DNA of 64,000 nt from Raffaelea ambrosiae (Eukaryota > Ascomycota > Sordariomycetes > Ophiostomatales > Ophiostomataceae): the NCBI GenBank assembly GCA_002778195.1, contig PCDI01000011.1, forward strand, positions 1,151,763 through 1,215,762. Reading direction: 5' to 3'. The position numbers were made by a program, and so were the translations under genes. Below, in pieces: positions 1 to 12,075 of this stretch. The notes beneath the pieces are model-generated. The model saw only the letters and a program-made list of their open reading frames with translations, was not told the DNA's origin and searched no databases. The stretch's first letter is position 1; every line of letters begins with the position of its first letter.

Positions 1-1212
1 ACACAAGCGACTGGTCTGCTGTCGCAAAGAAGTTGTACCGTGGGTTGAACGCCAACACAGATGCTTCGCGCTTGTCTTCCAGCACAAAGGCCGGGTTGAG
101 GACTCTGTTGTCGCCCACGACGCCGAGGGTGTCCCAAACCATGACGTTTTGTTTGGTTCCACCCAAGACATAGCGGCCATCCGGTGTAAAACAGCAGTCG
201 CCGCTGCTCTCCAGACGCGAGGGATCCTGGGACGAGCCACTGCCACCTTCGCCAGCCGCAGCGCGCCGGGTGGGCTCTTCGGTCTTGCGCAAGAAGGCCT
301 TGAGCGAGCCGTCAAAGGCATCGAGCAGAAAGTGGCCGGCACCTTTGGTGCCAACAAGGATGTGCTTGCCGTCGTTGGAGAAGTCGAGCTTGGTCCAGCC
401 CTGGAGGAGGTTGCGCTGGTCGACGCTACTGCACTGCTCGACAATGTCGAAGATGGAGAAGGGCGGCTTAGAGTAGTTGCGGTGGTCGTAGAGGAGGACG
501 GTGCCGCTGGCCGGGGAGGCGACTGCAAAAACGTTCCCGGAGGGATCCCAGGCGGACAGGTAGGGTTTGGTTAGGTAGAGCAGGCCGGTCCACTGCTTGC
601 TGGCGACGTTCCACAGACGGACGGTGCCGTCCTGACTGCACGAAATGAAATTGTCGCTGCCGGGGTGCATGGAGATGGATGTGACGGGGCCTTCATGGCC
701 CTCGAAGTAGCGAATAAACGAGTTGTCATGGGTGGCCAGGTAGCGGATGGCGTCTGGGGAGAAGAGTGACTAATTAGATGATGAGAGATTCGAGGGACAA
801 GAAAGAGAAACAACGCAATTTGGGCCTTGGCATACTGACCGTTCTGCTTTGTGCTGGCATAGACAATGCTGGACGACCAGTGAGTGAACCTGGCCAGCTT
901 GGCACCATACTTTTTGCTGATCAGAGACTTGCTGTGGCGGCCTTCCTTGACGCTGTAGATCTGGATGGTCTCGTCGCTCTCCGAGGTCATGCAGAGTTCG
1001 CCTGGGTCGTCAAAGTCGAGGGACAGGATGTAGACCGGCGGTTTGTCCTTGGTTCCGCGCGCAAACAGCTTCGTTGGCCGGAAGCTGGATACGAGGCTCG
1101 TCAGCTCGGTGGTGGTCTCGCGCAGGTTGCGGGTGATATTGAGGGACGGGGCCGCCGCATGGCCCAAGGTGGAGGGCACCGGGGAGTCGAGGTCCATGGG
1201 GGTAGCCGGCAT
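1..1212 (-). CDS. SWD2: SWD2/WDR82-like WD40 protein (3' end outside window)
   Basis: WD40 beta-propeller protein of the Swd2/WDR82 family. In yeast Swd2 serves both in the COMPASS/Set1 histone H3K4 methyltransferase and in the cleavage and polyadenylation factor, in the nucleus. I read two exons: 1212-840 and 753-1, joined across an 86-nt intron with a GTCAGT donor and CCCCAG acceptor, restoring AAC-GAC (N-D) in frame. The second exon is open to the window edge and ends in FNPRYNFFATADQSLV, close to the usual C-terminus, so only a few residues are missing. Visible repeats include the stretch around HEGPVTSISMHPGSDNFIS followed by SQDGTVRLWNVASKQW. An insertion between blades (GEGGSGSSQ) is Ser/Gly rich. 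About 375 residues are visible, as expected for the family. It is divergent from the carrier gene at 2239. Family call confident; the exact donor is an inference. Confidence 0.9.
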
Positions 1213-2238
1213 GTTGTCGAGTGGAGGGAAAGGGCAGGGTGCGCCGGCGCAGCCCTGGGAAGTCTGAACGGAGCTGTTTGACAGGAGGGGGTAAAGAACG
1301 CTCTAATGAGGGAGCTGGGCAGAGGCCGTTCAAGGCACGCGACAAAGGAGGGAAGCGCGGCGGCGAAGGAATTGAGATGTCTCTAGAAGATAGCAGACAT
1401 ATAGGACAGGTCGGATAGGCGTCTGCAAGACGTCAGATTGGGGATGCGTGAGATGCGTGAGCTCCAAGAGTCGGGCGGCTGCCTTGGCGAGGTTTGTTTG
1501 CTGCAGCTTGACCTTCTGTTTTCGGGCTCCAGCGACTTTTTACGGTGTGCTGCCAAAGAGCTGCCACGCGAATTTGCTCAGGAACTGGTGTGCTCCCCGC
1601 CAATGGATCGTCCCTTCCTTCCAGTTCCAGCGGGGAACAGCACCCAAGAGGAAATAGCGCTAGTCTATATATGGCATAGGCACAATGCGCACTACTAGGT
1701 GCTCTTTGGTCTTTTTTTGCTAATGCTCCGAATTTCGCTGGCCAGCACCGTTCTTATAACCACCAGGCGAAGCTTTGTGGATAAAAATTTCCCAGAGGCG
1801 ACACAGCAAACGCGGAGAAGGCAATTGGGGTTTTTCCTGCGTTAACTGGATTTCCGTCTGACTCGCACAACAACAAGCTCCTTCCAGCAAGCTTACGGTG
1901 AGCAACTCCGGGGCCGGAAACGACAGGCATCCCTCTCTTGCAGGAGGTTAAAAACGCTTCTTCCTCTTTCCTGCAACCTGTCGGCAGGCTTCCGAGACCC
2001 GCCCGTCTGTTCTCTCTCTGTCGCATCGCATAGCCGGGATCGTCGGCCGTGGACCTCTGTCGACCACTCCGCAGCCGAGGTTCTTTGCTCGGTATTTGCG
2101 CCGCATTGCTCCTCTGTTAGGGGAGCCGAAGTCCGCGACGAACAACCGGAAGGATTCTGTGAGGTCGACCTCTTGAGGGAAGCAAGGGATCGCGAGGGCT
2201 AGAGAACGGGACTTTCTCACATAGCTTCTCTCTGCGCC
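1213..2238. promoter_or_regulatory. Bidirectional upstream region between SWD2 and the carrier
   Basis: About 1 kb separates the two divergent start codons and must hold both promoters and 5' leaders. A TATA-like TATATATGG lies at 1666-1674, roughly mid-way. No supportable ORF is seen. Assignment of promoter function is inferred from position only. Confidence 0.5.
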
Positions 2239-3329
2239 ATGGCTACAACAGGCGGGTATGTTCTCCCCCAGAAGAGCGTCTCTGTTTCGGTGCTACTGCC
2301 CCTGCTAACTCAGCTTCCTTCGCAGCGCCTTCATCGCCGGCGGCATTGCCGCGTGCGGCGCCGTGACGGCTACCCATCCGTTCGAGATGGTCAAGATCCG
2401 CATGCAGCTGCAGGGCGAGCTCCAGGCCAAGGGCCACTCGCCGCACTACTACCGGGGCCCCTTCCACGGTGTCTCCGTCATCCTGCGCAACGAGGGCATC
2501 CGCGGCCTCTACCGCGGTATTGGCTGCGCCTACGTCTACCAGATTCTACTGAACGGTTGCCGTCTCGGCTTCTACGAGCCCATGCGCAAAGGCTTGTCGA
2601 CTCTGTTCTACGGCGACGGCAAGGTCCAGAGCCTGCCCATCAACATGTTCAGCGGTGCTGGCTCTGGCATCATCGGCGCCGCCGCTGGCAGCCCCTTCTT
2701 TTTGGTCAAGACCCGTCTGCAGAGCTTCTCGCCCTTCTTGCCCGTCGGCACGCAGCACGAGTACCGCAACGCGCTGGATGGCATGCGCCAGATCTATGGC
2801 GGCGAAGGCTTTCGCGGCTTGTACCGCGGTGTCGGCGCGGCCATGATCCGCACGGGTTTCGGCAGCTCTGTGCAGCTGCCAACATACTTTTTCGCCAAGC
2901 GGCGGCTTCAGCGGCATCTGGACATGAAGGAGGGGCCGGCGCTGCACCTGGCCAGCAGCACAGCTAGCGGGTTTGTCGTCTGCATTTTCATGCATCCTCC
3001 AGGTGGGTTACCTAACTAGCTTTTTTTTCTCCCCTCTCTGACTCAGCTTTTGCTCTCTTTGTATGTCCTGCTAACGTGCCTCAGATACCATCATGTCCCG
3101 GATGTACAACCAAAACGGCAACCTGTACAAGGGCGTTTTCGACTGCCTGGCCAAGACGGTGCGGACCGAGGGTTTCCTGGCCATCTACAAGGGTTTCCTG
3201 CCGCACTTGGCGCGGATATTGCCACACACAATCCTGACGCTGTCGCTGGCGGAGCAGACCAACAAGCTGATGCGCAAAGTGGAAAATCGCATCCTTCCAG
3301 CATCAATGCTGCCTGGTGGCAAGGCATGA
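2239..3329 (+). CDS. OAC1: Mitochondrial carrier, OAC1 / SLC25A34-35 type
   Basis: Inner mitochondrial membrane solute carrier; the yeast relative Oac1 moves oxaloacetate, sulfate and related anions. Exons are 2239-2255 (17 nt), 2326-3002 and 3085-3329, giving 312 residues, close to yeast Oac1. The first exon encodes only MATTGG; the join gives MATTGGAFIAGGIAACG, the start of transmembrane helix 1. All three carrier signature sites are present: HPFEMVKIR (repeat 1), SPFFLVKTR (repeat 2) and HPPDTIMSR (repeat 3, created by the second splice). RGLYRG motifs follow repeats 1 and 2. MQLQGELQAKG after the first signature and the overall pattern favour the OAC1/SLC25A35 subfamily over other carriers, but substrate cannot be read from sequence. 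The stop lies 328 bp from the stop of the convergent CTU2 gene. Confidence 0.9.
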
Positions 3330-3657
3330 TCTGTGGGTAGTTAGGGGTAGGGAGCAGTCTAGTAGATCTTGAGGGTACGGAAAGGAGATGCACATGATTT
3401 CATGTTATATCTTTGTATGTGTTTTTTTTGTTATTTTTTGCATATTGGCTTCGGCAACCAAAAGCTTCATGATGTTTTAGAGGTAGAAATGGTCTTTTTA
3501 TCTTCCATTATATATATAGAAAAGAAGGCAAGGTACATCATCCAAGCAAAGAGTCTCAGTAAAACCCAATGATCATCTGTATAACTGAGTCCATACACCA
3601 AAAAAAAAAAAGACCAACGCCGAACAACTCCATTCTTGCAGTCGTGAAGTCATCCAT
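3330..3657. other. Convergent intergenic spacer (carrier / CTU2)
   Basis: Short A/T-rich spacer holding both 3' UTRs, with a poly-A run near 3600-3611 and ATATATAT-like sequence near 3509. No gene seen. Confidence 0.6.
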
Positions 3658-5139
3658 TTACCCACGAACCGACCGCTCGCAACCGTAACAGAGCCTTCGT
3701 CCAGACAATGATACCTGCCCCAAAGCACTCTCCAGAGGACAATCACGGCCATAGTCACCAATCTCGCCTTTCCACCGCTCGTTTCCGGCTTCGTCCAGGG
3801 GCATACCGCACACACCACAGTCATGTATGCTACTGTCATCCCCTTCGTCTCCATCGGGGCCATTCCGCTCCAGCTTCGTCGTCGTCTTGACCACGTTTGC
3901 CACTACCGACGGGTAACTCTCCTCCACCTCGGCAAAGTACCGCGCCATGACATCCTCGATACTCAGGTTCTTGTGAGAAACGACAGCTGGTGTGGCAGGG
4001 GTGTTGCCATTAGCCGACGCAGCTGGTTGTAGTGGCCGGATCAGGTCCCGTAGTGGGGTTTGGGTCAGCGTTGTGTACGAGACGAGCTCCTTGCGGAACA
4101 GCTCACGAAGAGGGTAGTACAGCGGGATGGTGGCGGCAGGTGTGCCCTTGCCACTATCAGCGGCCACGGGCCCATCGTTGATCTGCCACGGGAGGGAGAA
4201 GCCGCGGCCTTTGGCCGTCTCGGCTAGGGTGCGCTCGGCAAGGGCGGTGGTGCTGCAGCCGAGAAAGAGAGCATCGTAGCCACCAGAGATGGTGTGAGAG
4301 ATGAGCAATCGTCGCACAAGGATGTCGGTGACATCACGGCGAGAGGTTGGTGAGGGTAGTCGATCCAAAAGTGTCTGCAGGGAGGCGCCATCGGACGTAG
4401 AAGACGGTGTGCCCATTGAACTGGAAGCAGGCTGGTCTGGAAACAGCAGCTTCCAGTCGATGGTATCGAGGCCCTGGGCGGCGGAAAGTGGCAGTCTCTC
4501 AAAGGTGAACCGCGGGTATCTCTGGCGCCAAGCCTCGAGGAGGGATGCTTTTTGGTCATTTTCTGGAGCTGCTGCACCATCGCCCCCTCGATCGGTGTCG
4601 TCGACATGCACGACGTGCAGTGTGAAAGCTGCATCGCGTCCCTTGGACAGCTGCCCAGAAATGATTCCCTCGCAGATGTCCACCAGCGCAGCAGACGACG
4701 GCCCGAAAGAGAGGCCGACCAAGAAGGTCTTGTTGGCCGGTTTGGTGGGCTTGGGCTTGGCAGGTCTGGACGACCCAGCCGGCGCCTGCAGAGTCTGAAG
4801 AGCTCCAGCTCCAGCAGCTGCTGCTGATGCCGCGAATGAAGCAGCTTGACTCCGGCTCAGCTCCCGGTTGAGCACCTCTAGCCGTTTCACCGTCTTGGTG
4901 GAGACGAAGCGGCAGTAGCAGTCACTTTTTGTATGGGTGGGCGCATCAGTCAGATGAAACAAAACGAAAAAAAAAGTAACACTAAAAAATACAAGCTTTC
5001 TTTGCCGAAACACGACAATGTGTTTTCAACTGTGCGCGTGGTGGAACACGTACCTGCAGACTTGCTCAGCGCGAATGGTGTGGACGGCATCCTGGTTCTT
5101 GCACCGGCGACACTTTCGTGTCTGTGCTTGCTGGGTCAT
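3658..5139 (-). CDS. NCS2: Cytoplasmic tRNA 2-thiolation protein 2
   Basis: Ncs2/Ctu2 partners with Ncs6/Ctu1 and the Urm1 sulfur relay to thiolate wobble uridine 34 of tRNA Lys, Glu and Gln in the cytoplasm. Exons are 5139-5054 and 4924-3658 (450 residues); the intron has a GTACGT donor, a CTGAC branch-like site and an AAAAG acceptor. The spliced N-terminus carries two CxxC pairs, CRRC and CSDC, followed by FVSTKTVKRLE, and the C-terminus has CGVCGMPL and LCYGCERS, the paired cysteines typical of the family. FLVGLSFGPSSAALVDICEG matches the PP-loop-like fold region. The start at 5139 was chosen because it places MTQQAQTRKC just ahead of the first CxxC; the unspliced downstream reading would lose that motif. 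A CACGTG lies about 180 bp upstream at 5321. Confidence 0.92.
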
Positions 5140-8087
5140 GTCTTTCTCGCTGTTGTCTCTATCCCTTCTCGACTGGCGAGCTGTCCTCTTATCTCTGGAT
5201 GTTCCAAGCTACAGGAAAGACACAGGAAGCGCGCGATGGAAAATCAGTGATCCGAGCCCAAAGGCAAAAAGTCGATTTTTTTTCTGTGAGAGGCGTTGTC
5301 AAAAAACGTTATCACCATGTCACGTGCTCTTACACGAGCCTCGGGCAGATTTGACTATGACTATTAACTAGCACCTGTCTATGGAGAGGCATGACTGTGA
5401 CCACTTTCGCCTCCGACTCACCCACCGTGAAACAACCCCGATAGTTCCGTAGGATGGTGGGAAATCCAACAGAAAGAGGAAAATGCATGGACGCCGTTCT
5501 GTCACAGCCTCCGTCTGTGACGGCGTGGTCTCTTCCTGGCCTCTTAATTATTAGCTGTTTCGCACGGTTACCCAAATCGGAATCAGGACAGAAATTCGTT
5601 CGCTGGCAGCCTATCATCACGGGCAGCCAGCGACCGCTCAGGGAGAATGCCAAAAACGAAACACCATTCGGAAAACGTAAATCGAATTGGCCAACAAAAC
5701 CCAACAAAAAAAATGACGCGTCCTACGAAGCCTCAACGGTACCACACGATGCCCACAATTGGCGCATGAACATCACCACAGGTCTTAAGATATCTTGCTA
5801 TGCATGTAGTGCGCCATGGCAGAGAATGGGCCTTTTTTCTTCTTGTTAAGCTGCGCGTTGTTTGCGCGTCGCGCAGGGCGATGCAGATGGAGAGGTGCAT
5901 CGGCAGCTGTGGCAGGCTGCCTCTTCCTCTTAACTCGTGAGCGGCAACGGGATCTTCCAGTGCTTTTGGGTGCATCCTGCAGGTGCACAGCCAAAAGCCA
6001 AAGGCCAAAAGCCCACAGCTTGCAGCAGTGGTGAACTAACGGCTTGCACGCCGGCTCCACCCCTCCTACAGAGGGAGGTATGCACTGCCACGACCAGGCG
6101 TTTTAGTTGGGAGTAGTTTCGGAGTCACTGGCGAGAAAGCGCGGCTGGTCCAGACAGACTGCCGTGCTGAAACACTCCGTCGGAGCGAGTTTCCTCTGCT
6201 GGAACACGCTAGGAAAACCAGCCCTGTCGGACGACTTCTGCCAGCGTGACAGAGAGTGGCAGCGTGTGCCAGAGTACGAATACGGCTGGCTGGTTTCGGT
6301 GCAGAAAGCAGAGCCTCTCACTGGCGCTATGCCATAGTTACAGCTATTAACTAACTAGTTAGTTAGGGCCTCCCCACCTACGGCCAGCACCAGCCGCCCA
6401 GCCGCCCAGCCACAGAGGGCCACGGGACGCGGAAGGTTCGGGACTCCTGGATGGCCGCAAGTGAGGCCGCAGGAGGTACCCTACCCCAATTGGACTGTAG
6501 CGACGAGCAGAGAGCAGCAAAGAGGGACCGAGGGGAGACGAAAAGTCGCAAAGCGGTCTCGATGGTGGGCCACAGGGGACGGCCCAGGTAAGGACCAGGA
6601 GAAGGTCGCAAGGGGGGGAAGAGACGGAAGAGGCGAAAGAGACGAAAGAGACGAACGCGACAGAGAACAGAAGAGATAAAACAAATAAAACAAACAGAAA
6701 GGACAAATGAGAGCAAAGAAACAAAACAGCCCTTGTGAGTGGCTACAAAGAAATGGCCAACAAAGCCGTTTGTCAGGCACAGATGCGGTGGCAAGTCATG
6801 CACGGATGGCATTGTACTATGTAGTTAGTTGCTTGTTTTTGCTTTGTATTTTGTATCTTTTGTATCTGACTATGCATTGCATCTTTATCTGTCGCCTCTG
6901 GTCTGAATTTATAAAGTCTTGGGTGTTTCTGGTTTCTTGTGTGTCCATAGTTCTGTATCTTCACTTTCCACTTTATTCGACTGCCTGGCCGCCTCGCTCC
7001 ATTGGCTCTTCTCCAGGCTTCCTCATTTTGTTTCCTGCTTACTCTTCTGAGGTCCCTCTTCCCTTCCTCTCGTCTGATTCTCTTTCTTAATTCTTATTCT
7101 CATATCTCTTCAGAGTCGTTCTTACTCTCTTCCCTTCTCCAACACTCGTACTCATCACCGCTGGACACCTCTGTCCACAATCTCACGTTTTCTTCACAGC
7201 CCCTTTTTACCTTTCATGCCCTTTTGCATCCGAAGCTTCTCCCGCCAACGATCTGCCTTCAGAAACGTTTAGCCTCTGCCGAGCTCCATTCGGACCCGTC
7301 TGCAGGGGGTCTCAGAGTCTGGCCTTTGCCCAAGAAAGCGGCAAATCTGTGGCGTCCCCACTTTTTTAGCTGCACATTATCCCCTCCCCAATTTTGGCTC
7401 GGTTGCATTCTGTATGCAATTGTTGGGACCAGGGGAGAACCAGCCTGTGTGGCCCAATAGCAGCGCTCTGTGCAGCCTTCGCTTTTTTTCTTAAAAATTA
7501 TTTTTGCTCTTTTTGCCCTCTGACTCTGCACAGTCGCATTCCCGCCCGGGGTTGGTGCCCGCCAGCATTACGACACTGTACCCTACTAATATATTCAACC
7601 TCCCCGATTTCACTATTACGAACCATCGTCCGGACGTTATACTGTGTTGACATCAGTCTGTCGCGCGGGTGACTCGTATTTTTTGTGTGTGTGTGTGTGT
7701 CTTGCTATATTTTCGTGTCTCTTTTTTGGCTTCTTGATTGTTCTTTCCTTTTTCTGTCCCCTCCTTCCTTCCTGTTCGGGAGGATATCACGTTCCTGCGA
7801 AATCGGATCGCCAACTTCGCCCTTTTCGACGACAACGCAACCCCTCATTTTCCCTCGAGCTCGCCACTTTTCTCCTCCCGCGCCCGTATTCGCCCAAGAC
7901 CAAAAAAAAACCGCACTCTCGTCTCGTTCAAACTTGCACCTATTCTTCTCTCTCTTTGACCCGTCTCTATCTGCACGCTGCAGGTCTGAGGCCACCATCT
8001 CGTCGAGCAATTCGTGGCCAACCTTTTAATGAGACATCTCACCAACACCGTCTCTTTTGACAAGCCTTCGCTGGTCGTCTTCTTGCC
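5140..8087. other. Divergent intergenic region, CTU2 / PH gene
   Basis: Nearly 3 kb without a supportable gene. It holds both promoters and the PH-gene 5' leader. Seen: CACGTG at 5321-5326; a short 9-bp GACGAAAGA-type repeat near 6620-6660; TACTATGTA near 6815; pyrimidine-rich sequence from about 7030; a TG run at about 7684-7700. ORFs here lack family resemblance and overlap on both strands. Confidence 0.55.
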
Positions 8088-9888
8088 ATGGTCGAGATGC
8101 AGACTGCGCAGCCGCCAGTAATGGCGGCCAGCAGCACCAAACCACCACCGCCTCTCCTCTCACCTTCCTTTTCCACCACCGCCACCTCTGCTGCCACGGC
8201 CGTATCGTCGGCCCCGACAGCCATTTCACAGACGTCCACATCACGGTTACGAAGCCAGCTCGTCATGAACACCCACACCTCGCCCGTCAACCAGAACGGG
8301 TCGTTCGAGGTGGACCGTGTGATCAAGAGCGGCTACGTGCAGAAGCGCACGCAAAAGACAAAGGTGAGTGGCAGCCAAGCCCTTCTCCCTGGAATGGCCA
8401 ATGGCTGGGAGCTTCCGTTTAGAGAGTTTGCCCCCCCGTGGAGCCATGCTTCACAGCCTTGTCCCTAGGCAACTTATTACCTTGTTTTTGAAGCTAACGT
8501 GTTTGCCACCGCTTATCTAGACTTGGAGAACCATCTTCCTCGTCCTGCGTCCGAACACGCTGTCGATCTACAAGTCCGACAAGGAGGACAAGCTGCGGCA
8601 CAAGATCTACCTGTCCGACTTGACGGCCGTGGCCCTGCTCAAGGACCCGAAGCAGAAGCGACAGCATGTTTTTGGCCTCTTCTCGCCGTCGCGCAACTTC
8701 CACCTGCAGGCCAAAGACGCCCAAGACGCCGAGGATTGGGTCGAGCGCATTCGTGGCGAGGCCCGCATCGAGGAGGAGGAGGAGGAGATGTTCCTCTCCA
8801 GCCCGGCTGTGCGCCGCCAGTCTTACCACATCGGCAGCTTCTTCGGCGGCGGCCTGCACCGGTCACCCGTCGAAACAGCGGCTGCCAACGAGCGAGACCG
8901 CTTCGCATCCAGCTCGCCCGAGCCGGCACGGCAGGTGCCGCAGCCCTCGCGCAGACTGTCGTCACAGGTGTACCAGCAGCCCCAGCAGAGCCTCCCCGAG
9001 TCGTCAGGCTGGTCCGGCAACGAGCTGGCGTCGTCAGATTACTCTGACGGCGGTGACATCACAACGCAGCAGCAGCAACAGCAAAGGCAGCACGCGCGTG
9101 GCCTTTCGTTTGAGAGTGTAGCCGGCCAGTCTTCGCCGTACTCGGCGTCACCGCCGTCGACGGCCATGGGTGCCTCCTCGGTCCCGAAGCGAAGCAGCCT
9201 GCCCATGCGCAGAAGCACCGGCCGCGACTTCAGCCAGGCCAGCGTGTCCGGCCTGATCGACGACCCCGACCGCATCGTCTGGCAGGGCTGGCTGTACCTG
9301 CTGCGCAGCAAGGGTGGCGTGCGCCAGTGGAAGGACCTGTGGGCCGTGCTGCGGCCGCGCAACCTGATCCTGTACAAAGACGAGTCCGAGTACACGGCCC
9401 AGCTGGTCGTGCCGCTGTCGCAGATTGTGAACGTCGTCGAGCGCGATCCCATCAGTCGTGCCAAGGCGCACTGCCTGCAGATCATCACCGAGGAGAAGAC
9501 ATATCGCTTCTCTGCCCACGACGAGGAGACGCTTCTGCAATGCCTGGGCGCCTTCAAGAGCCTGCTGATCAAGCGACGCGACCTGGAGATGCGTGTGGCG
9601 GCCGCTGCGGCCTCGTCGTCGTCGTCAGTGCCCACGACAAACAGCACCTCTCCTCCTGCGGCTGCTGTGCCCCCGGCTGCATACTTTCCAGCGACAACGG
9701 CCGTTGCCCCGGCCCCGGCCGCCGCTCCAGTCGCACACACCATCCTCCCGCTTACCACAGCCCTGGCCGCGACAGAGCCGCCTCTGGGCCTGACTCCCAT
9801 CCCTCATCTCCCTCCCCCCAATGCAAGCGCACCAACAACGGGCATGGCCGGCGCGGCCATGCCGGCCCCCGCTGCGATTATGACATGA
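8088..9888 (+). CDS. Tandem PH-domain protein (Opy1-like)
   Basis: Likely phosphoinositide-binding membrane adaptor. Exons are 8088-8363 and 8521-9888 (547 residues), joined as KRTQKTK-TWRTIFLVLRP, which completes the first PH domain. PH1 spans about residues 78-172 (SGYVQKR, then WRTIFLVLRPNTLSIYKS, then the C-terminal helix DAEDWVERIRG). PH2 spans about 345-445 (WQGWLYLLRSKGGVRQWKDL, ending CLGAFKSLLIKRR). The Trp of the terminal helix is present in PH1 but replaced by Leu-Gly in PH2. Between them is a Ser/Gln-rich linker; both ends are low-complexity Pro/Ala/Ser. Yeast Opy1 also has two PH domains and binds PI(4,5)P2 kinase, so this is the nearest named relative I can offer, but I am not certain of orthology. 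The start has a good CCATGG context. Confidence 0.82.
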
Positions 9889-11805
9889 AAGCAAAGTCAC
9901 ACTCTTTTTTTTCCCCTCCCTTTGGCTGTTGGAAAAGGAAAATCTGTATATGCTGTTACGCAGAACATGATATTTACGAAGACCATGACAACAACAACCA
10001 CACACACTCACGCTCATTTTTGTTTTTGGTCTTTTGGGGGGAACCCTCCGCCCTTGCCCTATTGCCGCCACCTTTATGCGGTATGACTTAATGTCCGCGA
10101 TCTCTTTGCCTTTTCTTTGCTTTGGAAGCGGGCCATTATTGTTTAATGACGTGTACGATGATATGAATTTTGTTTTGGGAAAAAGAGAAGGATATTCCCG
10201 AGCGACAATACACCCAAGGAGGGCACGCGAAAATCATGATATCGGGGGGGAAGCCGGTTGTGATAGGATTGGGAGGAGTGGCAGAATGCACGAATACGCA
10301 AAGGGACAGACTTTTTTTTTGGAATATCAGATGAGGAAGAAGGACGTCGGTAAAAAGCTTCCCACAATGTGCCCTATTTGTTACCACCCACTTAAGCTTT
10401 GTTTTCGTGAGCTCGATTCTTAGCCAAGGAGTCACAAATCAATGTCAACATTCTTGAAATCAATGAAGTCGTCCGTCTTACACAAAGGATATTCTTGAGT
10501 GTGACCCAATGTGGCAGGCCTGCCCCTGTCTCTTTTGCATTTGGGAGGACAAGAAGGAATGGCCCGCCATCTCGTAACACCGAGTATAAGGTTTCAAACA
10601 GTATGACAGGGTTTTGTTCTGTTGACAAGCTGCACACGTTCGGTTCGCATATGCAGAACAACAGAAGAGCACCCCCAGTCAAACTGTTTGCCTTTCTCTC
10701 CCTCTATGGTTTCTCGGCAAAGCACACGCACACAGTTCTCATGGTTGCATTTTTATTAAGATGCACACGGGATCTGTTTAGATTTTGCTGTCGGCTGGTT
10801 AGCCCAAGGAACTTGGACTTGACTCGATTCATAGACACGGAATGGAAGTATGCCGTTTTTTTTTCCCCGCCGAAGACCAGATCCAGTTTCTACAAATGTG
10901 CCAGGTCCAAGTGGAAACCTCGCGTTGCCTGTTTTGACTTTTTTTTTCTTTTTTTTTGTTCATACGTCTCCAGGCCATACACACCTACCATGTGAGCACA
11001 TGAAGGGGGGTGGTAACTAACTAGTTACTTTGTATATAACTACGTAGTGGGCATTTTCCCTTGCTCATCCTCACCCTCCTACCCGCCACATGCTTTCCAC
11101 CCTTGGCAAGTAGTTCACAAATGACTATCAGGCCGTTCTTGGCCGTCGGCCCCAAGGCCGGGCTTTCAGGTTACCATGGTTACCCGTTTCTTGTTTGTCG
11201 GTTCGCCGAGGACTTGGAATAGCCAAAGGACAAGCAATGGATTCTTTCGGCGCGGTCGACCTAACTGGGCGCTGCAGGGGAGCTACCATGTGCGGAGCGG
11301 AATCTGAGGGCTGCTGGACCACACATGGACGGCGCTGCGGAACCCTGAGTTTCCGGGCCTGCTGGGCAGTCTCTGGAACATGACGCATGGCCCGAATGTG
11401 ACGAGTGGTAGTAGTCATAATCCCCCTGGTCGACGAGAGGAGGGTGACCGCAACCTGGAAATGAGATAAAACAAAGTGAGTAGAAACAGAAACCGCAGTG
11501 GCATATATGTATATCAGCGAGGCCGTTCAAAGATGCAATTATTATCGTAAACATAGTGTATGCACGCGCAGAGCTAGCTAGCCAGCTGTATACTGATGCT
11601 TTGTGTTTCGTGCATGCCCGTAATACCGGATTGATCGCCTTATGCTTGTTTTACCACCCCCGTCGTTTCTACCCATGCTGTTGTACAACGCCTTTGATCA
11701 AGTGATCAAGTTCATATATAAAGTGCTGCATGTCCGTTCCATTTTCCCCACCCGCATACCTCTCATTTCCCTGCTTCTTCCATGTTGCCTCGCCATGATG
11801 GGTGA
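9889..11805. other. Convergent intergenic region, PH gene / MED2
   Basis: About 1.9 kb that includes two 3' UTRs. No gene recognised. Poly-T runs occur near 9904, 10311 and 10940; TATATAA-like sequences lie near 11033 and 11715. Small ORFs overlap each other on both strands and resemble nothing I know. Confidence 0.5.
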
Positions 11806-12036
11806 TCAGTTATCAAAGTAGTTGTCAATATCAATCGAGTCCGTACCCGCCGTCATGTACTCGTCAAAGTTGGTCGTCGGGTCGCCCAACCCGTCCATGC
11901 CGTCGTCGAACCCGAAAAGATCATCGCCATTGTCGATGCCTATGCTGCTGTTGGCCCCCACAGCACCGCTTGTAAGGCCAATGTTCTGTTGAGGCTGCGG
12001 CTGGGAGGTCTGCTGTGTTTGGGGCTGGGGTTGGCT

Positions 12037-12075
<39 letters not shown>

